Counted from the first letter of the stretch, positions 1 through 5,864 are shown. The stretch: 10,128 nt of DNA from an uncultured Methylococcaceae bacterium (GCA_903873045.1 CAIQND010000711.1:1-10128); one strand, 5' to 3'. Notes: generated by a model from the letters alone, not told the origin. A program made the numbers and translations.

Positions 1-2
1 AA

Positions 3-104
3 GAGGCCAGCCAAAATATCAGGGAACATCTCAAGCCAATCAATGAAGACGCTGAAAAGTGGGTTTATCAGAGTGATAACTTTGATGACTGGAGAAGCGT
101 TTAG
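3..104 (+). CDS. 3' end of an unidentified gene (partial)
   Basis: An open frame enters from the left edge and stops at TAG. It gives 33 residues rich in acidic and polar side chains, ending DNFDDWRSV. I do not recognise the family. Another frame is also open here, up to a TAA near position 117, so the choice of frame rests only on the hydrophilic, protein-like composition. The palindrome about 20 bases beyond the stop is a common type of gene-end element, which mildly supports a gene ending here. No function is proposed. Confidence 0.35.
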   Translation, partial: EASQNIREHLKPINEDAEKWVYQSDNFDDWRSV

Positions 105-124
105 GAACGGTAACTAAATAGTCA

Positions 125-152
125 TGTCGGGTTAGCGTAACGTAACCCGACA
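125..152. repeat. REP-like short palindrome
   Basis: TGTCGGGTTA (125-134) and TAACCCGACA (143-152) form a perfect 10-bp inverted repeat around an 8-base loop. The TCGGGTTA...TAACCCGA core resembles a palindrome type that recurs between genes in many proteobacteria and cyanobacteria. It lacks a T tract, so it is not a classical terminator, although it could stabilise the 3' end of the gene before it. Confidence 0.6.
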
Positions 153-158
153 CACACC

Positions 159-187
159 TTTACAATTAATTCAATTGCGATTATATA
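159..187 (+). promoter_or_regulatory. Predicted sigma-70 promoter of the first TA module
   Basis: A -35 box TTTACA (159-164) and a -10 box TATATA (182-187) are separated by exactly 17 bp, each one mismatch from consensus. The expected start of transcription is about 193-195, only a few bases before the ATG at 200 that I take as the original toxin start. The mRNA would then be almost leaderless, which fits the lack of a Shine-Dalgarno sequence before that ATG. Confidence 0.5.
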
Positions 188-199
188 AAACACAAAAAC

Positions 200-545
200 A
201 TGTATCTATAGACTTTCAGATAAATAACTTCCAAGTAACACCAAGAAAATCATTGATTTTAAAGGTTTTTAATTGGTAAAGTTGGAAATTTAATATCTGA
301 AAGTCTATAGTTGAGTTAATGCCCAAAGCTATCAAAGACTTAAAAGTATTGCCGAAATCAGACGCTAAAAAGTTGTTGAAAAAATACGAAGCCTTGAAAA
401 AGGTCTTAATGGTGATATTAAAAAGCTAACCAATTTTTCCCCTGAATACCGATTAAGAGTTGGTAGCTATCGTGTTCTTTTTGAAATTGAAGAACAACGT
501 ATTTTGGTGTACCGTATAAAACACAGAAAAGAAGCCTACTTGTAG
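200..545 (+). pseudogene. RelE/ParE-type toxin gene, broken by an insertion and a frameshift
   Basis: This is the remnant of a type II TA toxin of the RelE/ParE superfamily, whose members are usually mRNA interferases or gyrase poisons. The first part (codons from 310) reads VELMPKAIKDLKVLPKSDAK. The second part (402-545, another frame) contains DIKKLTNFSPEYRLRVGSYR and ends YRIKHRKEAYL, typical of the family's C-terminal half. Two lesions are visible. An inverted-repeat element (207-309) follows the initial ATG TAT; removing 101 bases restores an in-frame start MYLVELMPKAIKDL. Near 397-401 the frame moves by -1 in a run of five A residues, which one extra A would repair (LKKGLNGDIKKL). Toxin precedes antitoxin, with a 10-base gap. 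The product is presumably inactive; a sequencing error could explain the A-tract lesion but not the insertion. Confidence 0.82.
207..309. mobile_element. MITE-like hairpin element with TA target duplication
   Basis: The ends form a 17-bp perfect inverted repeat, CTATAGACTTTCAGATA (206-222) against 294-310. Counting further inward (206-234 against 282-310), 25 of 29 positions pair. The centre has its own hairpin, AAAATCA T TGATTTT (246-260). The unit is about 99 bp bounded by TA on both sides (207-208 and 308-309) and too short to encode a transposase. This matches miniature elements mobilised by IS630/Tc1-mariner transposases, which duplicate TA. It lies inside the toxin gene, and exact excision to one TA restores that reading frame, which supports insertion rather than a native structure. 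The parent transposon is not in the window. Confidence 0.65.
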
Positions 546-555
546 ATATAATATA

Positions 556-750
556 ATGAAACTTCACACCACTCACATAGAAAAACATGGCAAGAAAGAA
601 TTTGTCGTTCTTCCTTTTGACGAATATCGTGCTTTAACTGAATTATTACTCGATTATGAAGACCTCAAAGATTTACGGGAAGCAAAGGCGGAATCAAAAA
701 ATGAAACTCCTGTGTCTTTAGATGAGGTAATTCATGAGCTTGGGTTATGA
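556..750 (+). CDS. Antitoxin, Phd/YefM (RelB)-like
   Basis: A 64-residue acidic protein, the likely partner of the RelE/ParE-type toxin just upstream. Antitoxins of this kind bind and neutralise the toxin through a C-terminal segment and repress their own operon through an N-terminal DNA-binding fold. The N-terminal part (FVVLPFDEYRALTELLLDYE, about residues 16-35) resembles the conserved beta-strand/helix block of Phd/YefM and related small antitoxins. The rest (DLKDLREAKAE..., then VSLDEVIHELGL) is a charged tail expected to contact the toxin. It starts 10 bases after the toxin stop, so translation was probably coupled; no clear Shine-Dalgarno is seen. It is intact although the toxin is not, so it is now an orphan antitoxin. 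Family assignment is from motif resemblance only. Confidence 0.75.
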   Translation: MKLHTTHIEKHGKKEFVVLPFDEYRALTELLLDYEDLKDLREAKAESKNETPVSLDEVIHELGL

Positions 751-810
751 TTTTCTTTTGCCTCTACGCGGTGCGTGGAATGAGCCAAAAACAAATCAGA
801 GGCAACACGC

Positions 811-1021
811 ATGAATAGAAAATATCAAATTGAATTAGAACAAGAAACGGATGGCCGCTGGATAGCTGAAATAGAAGCGTTATCAGGAGCAATGGTTTAT
901 GGTGATACCCACCCGTGAGCAAGCCATTATAAATATAGAAGCTTTGGCATTGCGTATTCTTGCAGATCGTTTAGAGCATGTTGATGCGTCTGAAGAGCTG
1001 AATCTATTGTTTGCTGCATGA
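811..1021 (+). pseudogene. HicB-like antitoxin gene, frameshifted by a 4-bp duplication
   Basis: The first frame begins ATG at 811 after an AGAGG ribosome site (798-802) and reads ELEQETDGRWIAEIEALSG, the typical opening of HicB-type antitoxins. It hits TGA at 916-918 just after VYGDT. The family sequence resumes in another frame from CGT at 914 as REQAIINIEALALRILADRL and ends at TGA 1019-1021. At the break the sequence is ACCC ACCC (907-914). Deleting one copy joins VYGDT to REQAI perfectly and gives a protein of about 68 residues. The lesion is thus a tandem 4-bp duplication, as slippage produces. The restored stop overlaps the next ATG (ATGA), the usual coupling of a TA pair. Confidence 0.8.
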
Positions 1022-1116
1022 GTTCATTTCCAAGTACAAAAGCCAAGCAAGTATTAACGGCATTAGTGCGAATAGCGCGTAGGATGAGTAGAGTGATAGC
1101 GAAACCCATCGCATAA
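1018..1116 (+). pseudogene. HicA toxin gene remnant, cut by a palindromic repeat
   Basis: HicA toxins are small double-stranded-RNA-binding-fold mRNA interferases. The opening MSSFPSTKAKQVLTALVRIA matches the N-terminus of HicA proteins paired with HicB of this type. From base 1077 the frame enters a REP-like palindrome and reads unrelated residues to TAA at 1114-1116. The region with the catalytic histidine, normally in a G-S-H motif about residues 25-30, and the rest of the gene are missing and do not reappear beyond the palindrome. The gene starts at an ATGA overlap with hicB. No active toxin can be made. Confidence 0.75.
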
Positions 1117-1177
1117 TAATTGATTATGATGAGTTTCGCTATCGCTTTATCCTATCCTATCCTATCCTATCCTACGC
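1077..1177. repeat. Long REP-like palindrome containing a (TATCC)5 microsatellite
   Basis: The left arm begins GCGTAGGATGAGTAGAG and runs to about 1110; the right arm (1130-1177) is its imperfect reverse complement, sharing the block GATAGCGAAAC / GTTTCGCTATC and closing with CCTACGC. The sequence resembles the widespread GTAGGATGGGTAGAGC...GCGAAACCCATC palindrome family. The right arm is longer than the left because of five tandem TATCC units (1148-1172). The element has replaced the 3' part of hicA and ends about 39 bases before the start codon of the next gene. Confidence 0.75.
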
Positions 1178-1215
1178 CACTAGAAATCAATCATGAAAAA
1201 TTACAGTCACTAACT

Positions 1216-2760
1216 ATGCCCACAGATTCCAGAACGATACAATTGATGGACACCACTTTGCGTGATGGTGAACAAACTCAGGGCGTTTCTTTTACGCCCA
1301 CGGAAAAAGTCAATATTGCCAAAGCGTTATTGCAGTCACTTCGGGTTGACCGGATCGAGGTTGCTTCTGCGCGAGTCTCTGAAGGTGAAAAAGAGGCCGT
1401 AACCAACATTAACCAATGGGCAAAACAGGAAGGTTTCAACGGCTGCGTTGAAGTGCTGGGCTTTGTTGATCATACCAAAAGCGTAGACTGGATAAGGGAA
1501 ACGGGAGGTGAGGTTATTAATTTACTCACCAAAGGTAGTGAAAAACATTGCCGTGAACAGTTGGGAAAAACGTTGGCTCAGCATACCGACGATATTTTGC
1601 AAACGGTTAATTACGCGCTGGAAAAAGGCCTGAAGGTTAATGTTTATCTGGAGGATTGGTCAAACGGTTATCAAAACAGTCCAGACTATGTTTACGCTTT
1701 AATGGATAACTTGCGTTATTCGGGCATCAAACATTTTATGTTGCCAGATACCCTAGGTGTTTTGTCGCCTGAAGAGGTGTTAAAAAACCTGAGTGATATG
1801 TGTATTCGTTATCCAGAGCTGCAATTTGATTTTCATCCCCATAATGATTATGGATTGGCAACAGCCAATGTTATGGCGGCTGTTCGCGCCGGTGTAAGAT
1901 CCATTCATTGCACCATTAACTGCCTGGGAGAGCGGGCGGGTAATGCTTCATTGGCTGAAGTCGCCGTGGTACTGCGCGATAAAATGAACATGCAGCTCGC
2001 TATTGATGAGAGTCATATTGTGCGTGTTAGCAATATGGTTGAAAATTTTTCCGGAAAACGCGTTGCGGCTAATGCTCCCATTATTGGGGCTGATGTTTTT
2101 ACACAAACTGCGGGGATTCATGCGGATGGTGATCAAAAGGGCGGCTTATATAAAACCAAGTTAGGTCCTGAACGTTTTTCTCGTACCCGAAGTTATGCTT
2201 TAGGTAAAATGAGCGGTAAAGCTTCATTGAAAAAAAATCTGGAACTTTTGGAGCTTGATCTTTCCGAAGAAAATCAGAAAAAAGTGCTGGAACGAATCGT
2301 CAGCCTGGGTGATTCAAAACAAACCATCACCACTGATGACTTGCCCTTTATTATTGCCGATGTCCTGGAAAGCAAGAGTTACCAACATATAAAATTGTTG
2401 AACTGCTCTATTACCAGCGGTCTTGATTTAGAGTCAACGGCCAGTATTCGGGTTAATGTTAAAGGCACCAAACATATTGCTTCAGGTTCTGGTAATGGCG
2501 GATTTGATGCCTTTATAGATGCCATCAACAAGGTGATGACGCTGCATAATTATAATTTGCCGGCCTTGGTTGATTATGAAGTAAGAATTCCCAGAGGCGG
2601 ACATACCAATGCCTTAACAGAGTGTGTCATCACTTGGGCTTGCGGCAATGAATTGCGAAAAACCCGGGCAGTGCATTCTAATCAGGTTTTTTCCGGTGTT
2701 TTGGCCACGCTTAAAATTATTAACATGCAGTTACATGAGCGTGATTTAAACACCCTTTAA
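1216..2760 (+). CDS. cimA: (R)-citramalate synthase, Leptospira type
   Basis: Condenses pyruvate with acetyl-CoA to citramalate, the first step of the threonine-independent route to isoleucine; cytoplasmic. The 514 residues comprise a DRE-TIM barrel (about 7-275), a linker, and a C-terminal LeuA-type allosteric/dimer domain (about 390-510). Visible catalytic features are LRDGEQ (R16, D17), HPHND with metal ligands H207 and H209, LEDW (E146), DT179, and AGIHADGD (H302, D304). L81 (VLGF), L104 (NLLTKG) and Y144 (VYLED) fall at the residues I recall forming the pyruvate pocket of Leptospira interrogans citramalate synthase, with matching numbering. That argues against plain 2-isopropylmalate synthase, the main alternative. 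The same numbering supports ATG 1216. The frame stays open upstream to ATG 1120, but those 32 codons lie largely in the palindrome and TATCC repeats. No strong ribosome site is seen. Confidence 0.75.
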   Translation: MPTDSRTIQLMDTTLRDGEQTQGVSFTPTEKVNIAKALLQSLRVDRIEVASARVSEGEKEAVTNINQWAKQEGFNGCVEVLGFVDHTKSVDWIRETGGEVINLLTKGSEKHCREQLGKTLAQHTDDILQTVNYALEKGLKVNVYLEDWSNGYQNSPDYVYALMDNLRYSGIKHFMLPDTLGVLSPEEVLKNLSDMCIRYPELQFDFHPHNDYGLATANVMAAVRAGVRSIHCTINCLGERAGNASLAEVAVVLRDKMNMQLAIDESHIVRVSNMVENFSGKRVAANAPIIGADVFTQTAGIHADGDQKGGLYKTKLGPERFSRTRSYALGKMSGKASLKKNLELLELDLSEENQKKVLERIVSLGDSKQTITTDDLPFIIADVLESKSYQHIKLLNCSITSGLDLESTASIRVNVKGTKHIASGSGNGGFDAFIDAINKVMTLHNYNLPALVDYEVRIPRGGHTNALTECVITWACGNELRKTRAVHSNQVFSGVLATLKIINMQLHERDLNTL

Positions 2761-2898
2761 TAGTTCCGTTAGCCCATTTTTAACGTAAATATTAAATGAC
2801 GACAATAATTCCAGACTTGTTAGTTGTACTTTAGCTGTTATGATAATAGTGAGTTGTATTGCTTGTTGAAAAGTAACAGAGATCAATAGCGAGCACTC

Positions 2899-2927
2899 CT
2901 GACGCATTTTTAAAAATAAACTACAAT
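2899..2927 (+). promoter_or_regulatory. Predicted sigma-70 promoter of the DUF2058 gene
   Basis: CTGACG (2899-2904) and TACAAT (2922-2927) are separated by 17 bp, a good -35/-10 pair. Transcription would begin near 2934, leaving a leader of about 25 bases that contains an AAGAGA ribosome site ahead of the start codon. The gene therefore need not depend on read-through from cimA, 198 bases upstream. The rest of this interval (2761-2898) shows no ORF or strong terminator. Confidence 0.5.
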
Positions 2928-2958
2928 TATCAAAATTACAACGTAAGAGAATTAGGTG

Positions 2959-3513
2959 ATGAGCAAGCAAAAATTATCGTTGCAGGAGCAATTATTAAAA
3001 TCCGGTTTGGTGAGTTCCGCTCGCGCTAAAAGTGTTAAATCCGATAAGCTTAAACAAACTCAACAGCTACGTAAGAACAATGTAATTGTGGTTGATGAGG
3101 CTAAAGAACTGGCTAAAAAAGCACAAACAGAAAAAGCTGACAGAGACCGCGAACTCAATCAATTAAGAACGCAGCAAGAAGAACAAAAACACCTAATTGC
3201 ACAAGTTAAACAGTTAATAGAACTCAACAAGCAACCTAAAGATGCGGACGGATTACCGTTCCATTTTAATGATCATAATAAAGTAAAGACGCTGTATGTC
3301 TCTGAAACCATGCGTGATCAAATTATTCGTGGCAAGCTGGCTGTTGTAAAGCTGGGGGAAAGTTATGAAGTGGTTTCGTCGGACGTAGCCAAAAAAATAA
3401 GCTTACGTGATACCGGCAGTGTTATTGTCCATAATGAACAAGTTATCGGTAGCGTTGATACTAAAGATGATCCTTATGCCGATTATCAAATCCCTGATGA
3501 TTTGATGTGGTAA
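2959..3513 (+). CDS. yaiL: DUF2058 family protein (YaiL-like)
   Basis: A 184-residue soluble protein of the DUF2058 family, conserved in gammaproteobacteria and sometimes labelled nucleoprotein/polynucleotide-associated enzyme, a name not backed by a known activity. The N-terminus KLSLQEQLLKSGLVSSARAK and the C-terminal end DPYADYQIPDDLMW match the E. coli YaiL ends closely. Residues about 40-95 are highly charged and heptad-like (AKELAKKAQTEKADRDRELN), probably a long helix or coiled coil. The C-terminal half, around HNKVKTLYVSETMRDQIIRG, is a compact domain. ATG 2959 is preferred over GTG 2956 because it lies 8 bases from AAGAGA and matches the family start. It is followed by a palindrome and a strong terminator, so it is probably monocistronic. 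Family assignment is firm; function is unknown. Confidence 0.88.
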   Translation: MSKQKLSLQEQLLKSGLVSSARAKSVKSDKLKQTQQLRKNNVIVVDEAKELAKKAQTEKADRDRELNQLRTQQEEQKHLIAQVKQLIELNKQPKDADGLPFHFNDHNKVKTLYVSETMRDQIIRGKLAVVKLGESYEVVSSDVAKKISLRDTGSVIVHNEQVIGSVDTKDDPYADYQIPDDLMW

Positions 3514-3544
3514 ATCTATCTTGCAAATAAAAGGGGAGTAAGCT

Positions 3545-3655
3545 AATGTCGTTAAGTTAAGCCGTTGGCTGAGCGAAGTCGAAGCGATTTTGTCGGCTTC
3601 AGCTCCGCTCAGCCAACGGTTTATCTTCCCAAGATGCGCTTAACTTAACGACATT
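3545..3655. repeat. Nested REP-like palindrome (two families)
   Basis: The outer arms AATGTCGTTAAGTTAAGC (3545-3562) and 3638-3655 are perfect 18-bp complements. Inside is a second inverted repeat, CCGTTGGCTGAGCG (3562-3575) with 3606-3619, which continues imperfectly through GAAGTCGAAGC / GCTTCAGCTC to a loop near 3586-3595. The extra bases TTATCTTCCCAAGATGC (3621-3637) are present on the right side only. This asymmetry suggests that the inner repeat entered, or replaced part of, the outer one. It lies between convergent genes and could block read-through in both directions. Confidence 0.7.
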
Positions 3656-3660
3656 GGGGA

Positions 3661-3701
3661 GGGGAGCAAAGCACTGATTGCTCCCCTGACTATTATTTTT
3701 T
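3661..3701 (+). terminator. Rho-independent terminator of the DUF2058 gene
   Basis: GGGGAGCAA (3661-3669) and TTGCTCCCC (3678-3686) form a perfect 9-bp stem with an 8-base loop, followed by TGACTATTATTTTTT. The T-rich end overlaps the last codons of dsbA, which comes from the other strand. The opposite orientation has no U tract, so it should act on plus-strand transcripts. Confidence 0.75.
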
Positions 3702-4319
3702 ACTGCTTTCCTGCTTAATCAAAAGATTCATAACCTCAATCATTTTTTCATGAGATCCCGCCAACGGGCCATTCGTTTTGTATTTACCGTTAATAATGAC
3801 GGCAGGAACTCCGGTTATACCGTAACGAGTTGCCATTAACGGCGATTGGCGCATTTTAGCGTCGACAACAAACGAATTGTAAGCCTCATGAAACTGGGTT
3901 TCAGTAACGCCATGCGCTACAAAAAACTTGGCCAATGCTTCTTCAGTATCGAGACTTTCTTTTTTGTTTTGTACGGCATCAAATAAATCAGCATGAACTT
4001 TATCAACAACACCCAATGCTTCGGCCGTGTAATAAGCTTTGGCATGCTTGCTCCAAAGCTCATTGAAAGCGGCTGGTTGGCGGATAAATTCAACATTTTT
4101 GGGCAGCTTTTTGACCCACTCTTCAAGTAAAGGCTCAAAACTGTAGCAATGTGGACAGCCGTACCAAAAGAACTCAATGATTTCAATTTTATCCGGATTT
4201 TGTGTCGGTTGAGCGGGGGCAAGGGTTTCATAGCCCACTGCTGCAAGCTCCGCTTTCAACAGAAAAGAACTGGAAAACAACAAGACCAACAGACCGGTTT
4301 GAGCAATTTTTTTAAGCAT
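3693..4319 (-). CDS. dsbA: Thiol:disulfide interchange protein DsbA
   Basis: Periplasmic dithiol oxidase that transfers its disulfide to newly exported proteins and is reoxidised by membrane DsbB. The 208 residues begin with a Sec signal peptide (MLKKIAQTGLLVLLFSSSFL; probable cleavage near A23). The thioredoxin-like fold has the redox motif C55-P-H-C58 in FFWYGCPHCYS, an inserted helical domain (about 90-160), and the cis-proline loop GVP172 in ITGVPAVIING. Length and motifs are normal for DsbA. A GAGAA ribosome site lies 7 bases before the ATG. The gene follows the cytochrome c4 gene by 76 bases on the same strand without an obvious terminator between, so the two may share a transcript, an arrangement also known in Pseudomonas. 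Confidence 0.95.
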   Translation of the reverse strand: MLKKIAQTGLLVLLFSSSFLLKAELAAVGYETLAPAQPTQNPDKIEIIEFFWYGCPHCYSFEPLLEEWVKKLPKNVEFIRQPAAFNELWSKHAKAYYTAEALGVVDKVHADLFDAVQNKKESLDTEEALAKFFVAHGVTETQFHEAYNSFVVDAKMRQSPLMATRYGITGVPAVIINGKYKTNGPLAGSHEKMIEVMNLLIKQESSKK

Positions 4320-4395
4320 GGTTAAGTTCTCAATGAACGTGCAGTTTAGATAAAAACAATAACAAAAGTGATGATTCGATAACTAATGTTTTAGC

Positions 4396-5082
4396 TTATT
4401 TCATCATCGATATACGATAAGAAACCGCTTTGATTTCTTCATCAGTCATTTTTTTGGCAATCATGTGCATCATGTTTTCAGGATTATTACTGCGTGCATC
4501 GGTTTTGAAATCGGTGAGTGTCTTAATTAAATAATCAGCATGTTGTGATTTTAATGCCGGAAATGCTGCCGGTTTGTTGCCTTCGCCAAAGGGGCCATGA
4601 CACGCGATACAGGCGGAAACTTCACGGGGCAGGTCGCCGTTGCGGTACAGGTCACTACCTTGGGCAATAATGGCTTGAAGGGGATCTTTGCCGTCAGCTT
4701 TTTTCTCGATGTCTGTGCTTGCAGGTTTTTCATCCTCATCATCATCTAAAATCGGCAATTCGTTGGATGAAACTTTTTGTGCAGCGTAGTAAGCGGCGAT
4801 ATCAACCATGTCAGCATCCGATAACCCCATTGCTATGGCAGACATCATGGGATTTTTACGTGCACCGGTTTTATAGGCCTGTAGCTGTTTTATCAGGTAG
4901 GAAGAATGTTGCTGGGCAAGCTTGGGGAATGATGAGACCAAGCTGTTGCCATTGTCGCCGTGACAACTGATACAAGCGGCGGATTTTTCTTTTCCTGCTC
5001 TAATAGTGCCCTCCGCATGTAAAATAGCTGAAGTACTGGTAAACGCCAGGGCTAGTGAAAGTGCCAGCAGTTTTTTTTTCAT
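4396..5082 (-). CDS. Dihaem cytochrome c4, periplasmic
   Basis: A 228-residue exported electron carrier made of two class I cytochrome c domains in tandem, as in cytochrome c4, which typically feeds electrons to terminal oxidases. The signal peptide (MKKKLLALSLALAFTSTSAI, cleavage near AHA23) is followed by haem site C37-I-S-C40-H41. Possible axial methionines are M79/M80 (KNPMMSAIA). The second domain has C158-I-A-C161-H162 and methionines at NPENMMHM (about 204-207). The two domains repeat each other (FPKLAQQHSSYLIKQLQAYK and FPALKSQHADYLIKTLTDFK). An acidic linker (DDDEDE, residues 113-118, within about 111-133) joins them and is longer than I would expect for cytochrome c4. A strong AAGGGGAA ribosome site precedes the ATG. 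It is divergent from engB. Confidence 0.92.
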   Translation of the reverse strand: MKKKLLALSLALAFTSTSAILHAEGTIRAGKEKSAACISCHGDNGNSLVSSFPKLAQQHSSYLIKQLQAYKTGARKNPMMSAIAMGLSDADMVDIAAYYAAQKVSSNELPILDDDEDEKPASTDIEKKADGKDPLQAIIAQGSDLYRNGDLPREVSACIACHGPFGEGNKPAAFPALKSQHADYLIKTLTDFKTDARSNNPENMMHMIAKKMTDEEIKAVSYRISMMK

Positions 5083-5196
5083 CGGGTTCCCCTTTGGAAT
5101 AAAGTAGTCATTTTACGATAGCCTTTCAATGTATGTATGCAGGCTGCAAGGTGTAGCCAGATTTTACCCTAATTAACAAGCTTAAGCGAGGCAACG

Positions 5197-5820
5197 ATGA
5201 ACCCAGTTTATCACCAAGCAAAATTTATTAACAGTTCACCGGATCTTAAAGATACACCTGAAGATCAGGGCAGGGAAGTGGCGTTCGCAGGACGCTCAAA
5301 TGCAGGCAAGTCGAGTGCAATTAACACGTTAACTCGGCAGCACGGTTTAGCCAGAATTAGTAAAACGCCGGGTAGAACCCAGATGCTCAATTTTTTTGAA
5401 ATTAATGCAACGGAACGCTTTGTCGATTTACCGGGTTACGGTTATGCCAAAGTCCCTGTAGCGGTAAAGAAAAAGTGGCATGAGCTAATGGAAAAATATT
5501 TAACCCAACGCAAGTCATTGTGTGGAATCATATTAGTGATGGATGTGCGTCATCCTTTAACCGAATTTGATTGGCAGATGATTGAATGGTGTCAGCACAC
5601 CGGTTTGCCGTTACATATATTGTTAACCAAAGCCGATAAATTAAACTATGGTGCCGCAAAAAATACCTTGTTACAGGTTCAAAAAGAGCTAGGTGATATT
5701 AACTTTCCATTAACGATACAGTTGTTTTCATCGTTGAAAAAAACGGGTATTGATGAGGTGCATAAGGCACTTGATCTTTTATTTAAGCCGGTTGAGTACT
5801 CTGAACCTGAGTTAGAATAA
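5197..5820 (+). CDS. engB: Ribosome biogenesis GTPase EngB (YihA/YsxC)
   Basis: Essential TRAFAC-class GTPase that binds the large ribosomal subunit precursor and assists its late assembly in the cytoplasm. The 207 residues carry all G motifs: G1 GRSNAGKS (32-39), G2 around TPGRTQ (57-62), G3 DLPGYG (77-82), G4 TKAD (144-147), and G5 near SSLKKTG (178-184). Length is standard. A GCGAGG site lies 5 bases before the ATG. The 114 bp shared with the divergent cytochrome c4 gene must hold both promoters, though I see no clear -35/-10 pair. It converges on polA and ends just ahead of a bidirectional terminator. Confidence 0.96.
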   Translation: MNPVYHQAKFINSSPDLKDTPEDQGREVAFAGRSNAGKSSAINTLTRQHGLARISKTPGRTQMLNFFEINATERFVDLPGYGYAKVPVAVKKKWHELMEKYLTQRKSLCGIILVMDVRHPLTEFDWQMIEWCQHTGLPLHILLTKADKLNYGAAKNTLLQVQKELGDINFPLTIQLFSSLKKTGIDEVHKALDLLFKPVEYSEPELE

Positions 5821-5826
5821 GCACTT

Positions 5827-5864
5827 AAAAAAACCCCAACGTATTAAAAATACTTTGGGGTTTT
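5827..5864. terminator. Bidirectional Rho-independent terminator between engB and polA
   Basis: AAAACCCCAA (5830-5839) pairs perfectly with TTGGGGTTTT (5855-5864). The stem continues after one mismatch as GTATT / AATAC around a three-base loop. On the plus strand the stem ends in four T; on the minus strand it is followed by seven U (from A5827-A5833). It can therefore stop engB transcripts and, more strongly, minus-strand transcripts from polA or from a small RNA. Confidence 0.8.

Noticed and set aside
206..310. Reading the 105-base inverted repeat as a TA operator or an RNA-type TA element
   Set aside because: It lies downstream of the promoter and inside the toxin frame, and removal at TA restores that frame; an insertion explains it better.
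391..410. Programmed -1 frameshifting in the RelE/ParE-type toxin
   Set aside because: The site G AAA AAG lacks the canonical X XXY YYZ pattern and no downstream stimulatory structure is evident; with an insertion also present, decay is simpler.
927..1109. A 60-codon minus-strand ORF
   Set aside because: It is antisense to the hicB-hicA remnants, which have clear family sequence on the plus strand.
1120..1215. A 32-codon N-terminal extension of the citramalate synthase beginning at ATG 1120
   Set aside because: Much of it is translated from the palindrome and the TATCC repeats (giving LSYPILSYP), and starting at 1216 aligns catalytic residue numbers with the Leptospira enzyme.
2746..2970. 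A 74-codon minus-strand ORF between cimA and the DUF2058 gene
   Set aside because: It overlaps both genes and the predicted promoter, shows no family resemblance or ribosome site, and reads as chance in AT-rich spacer.
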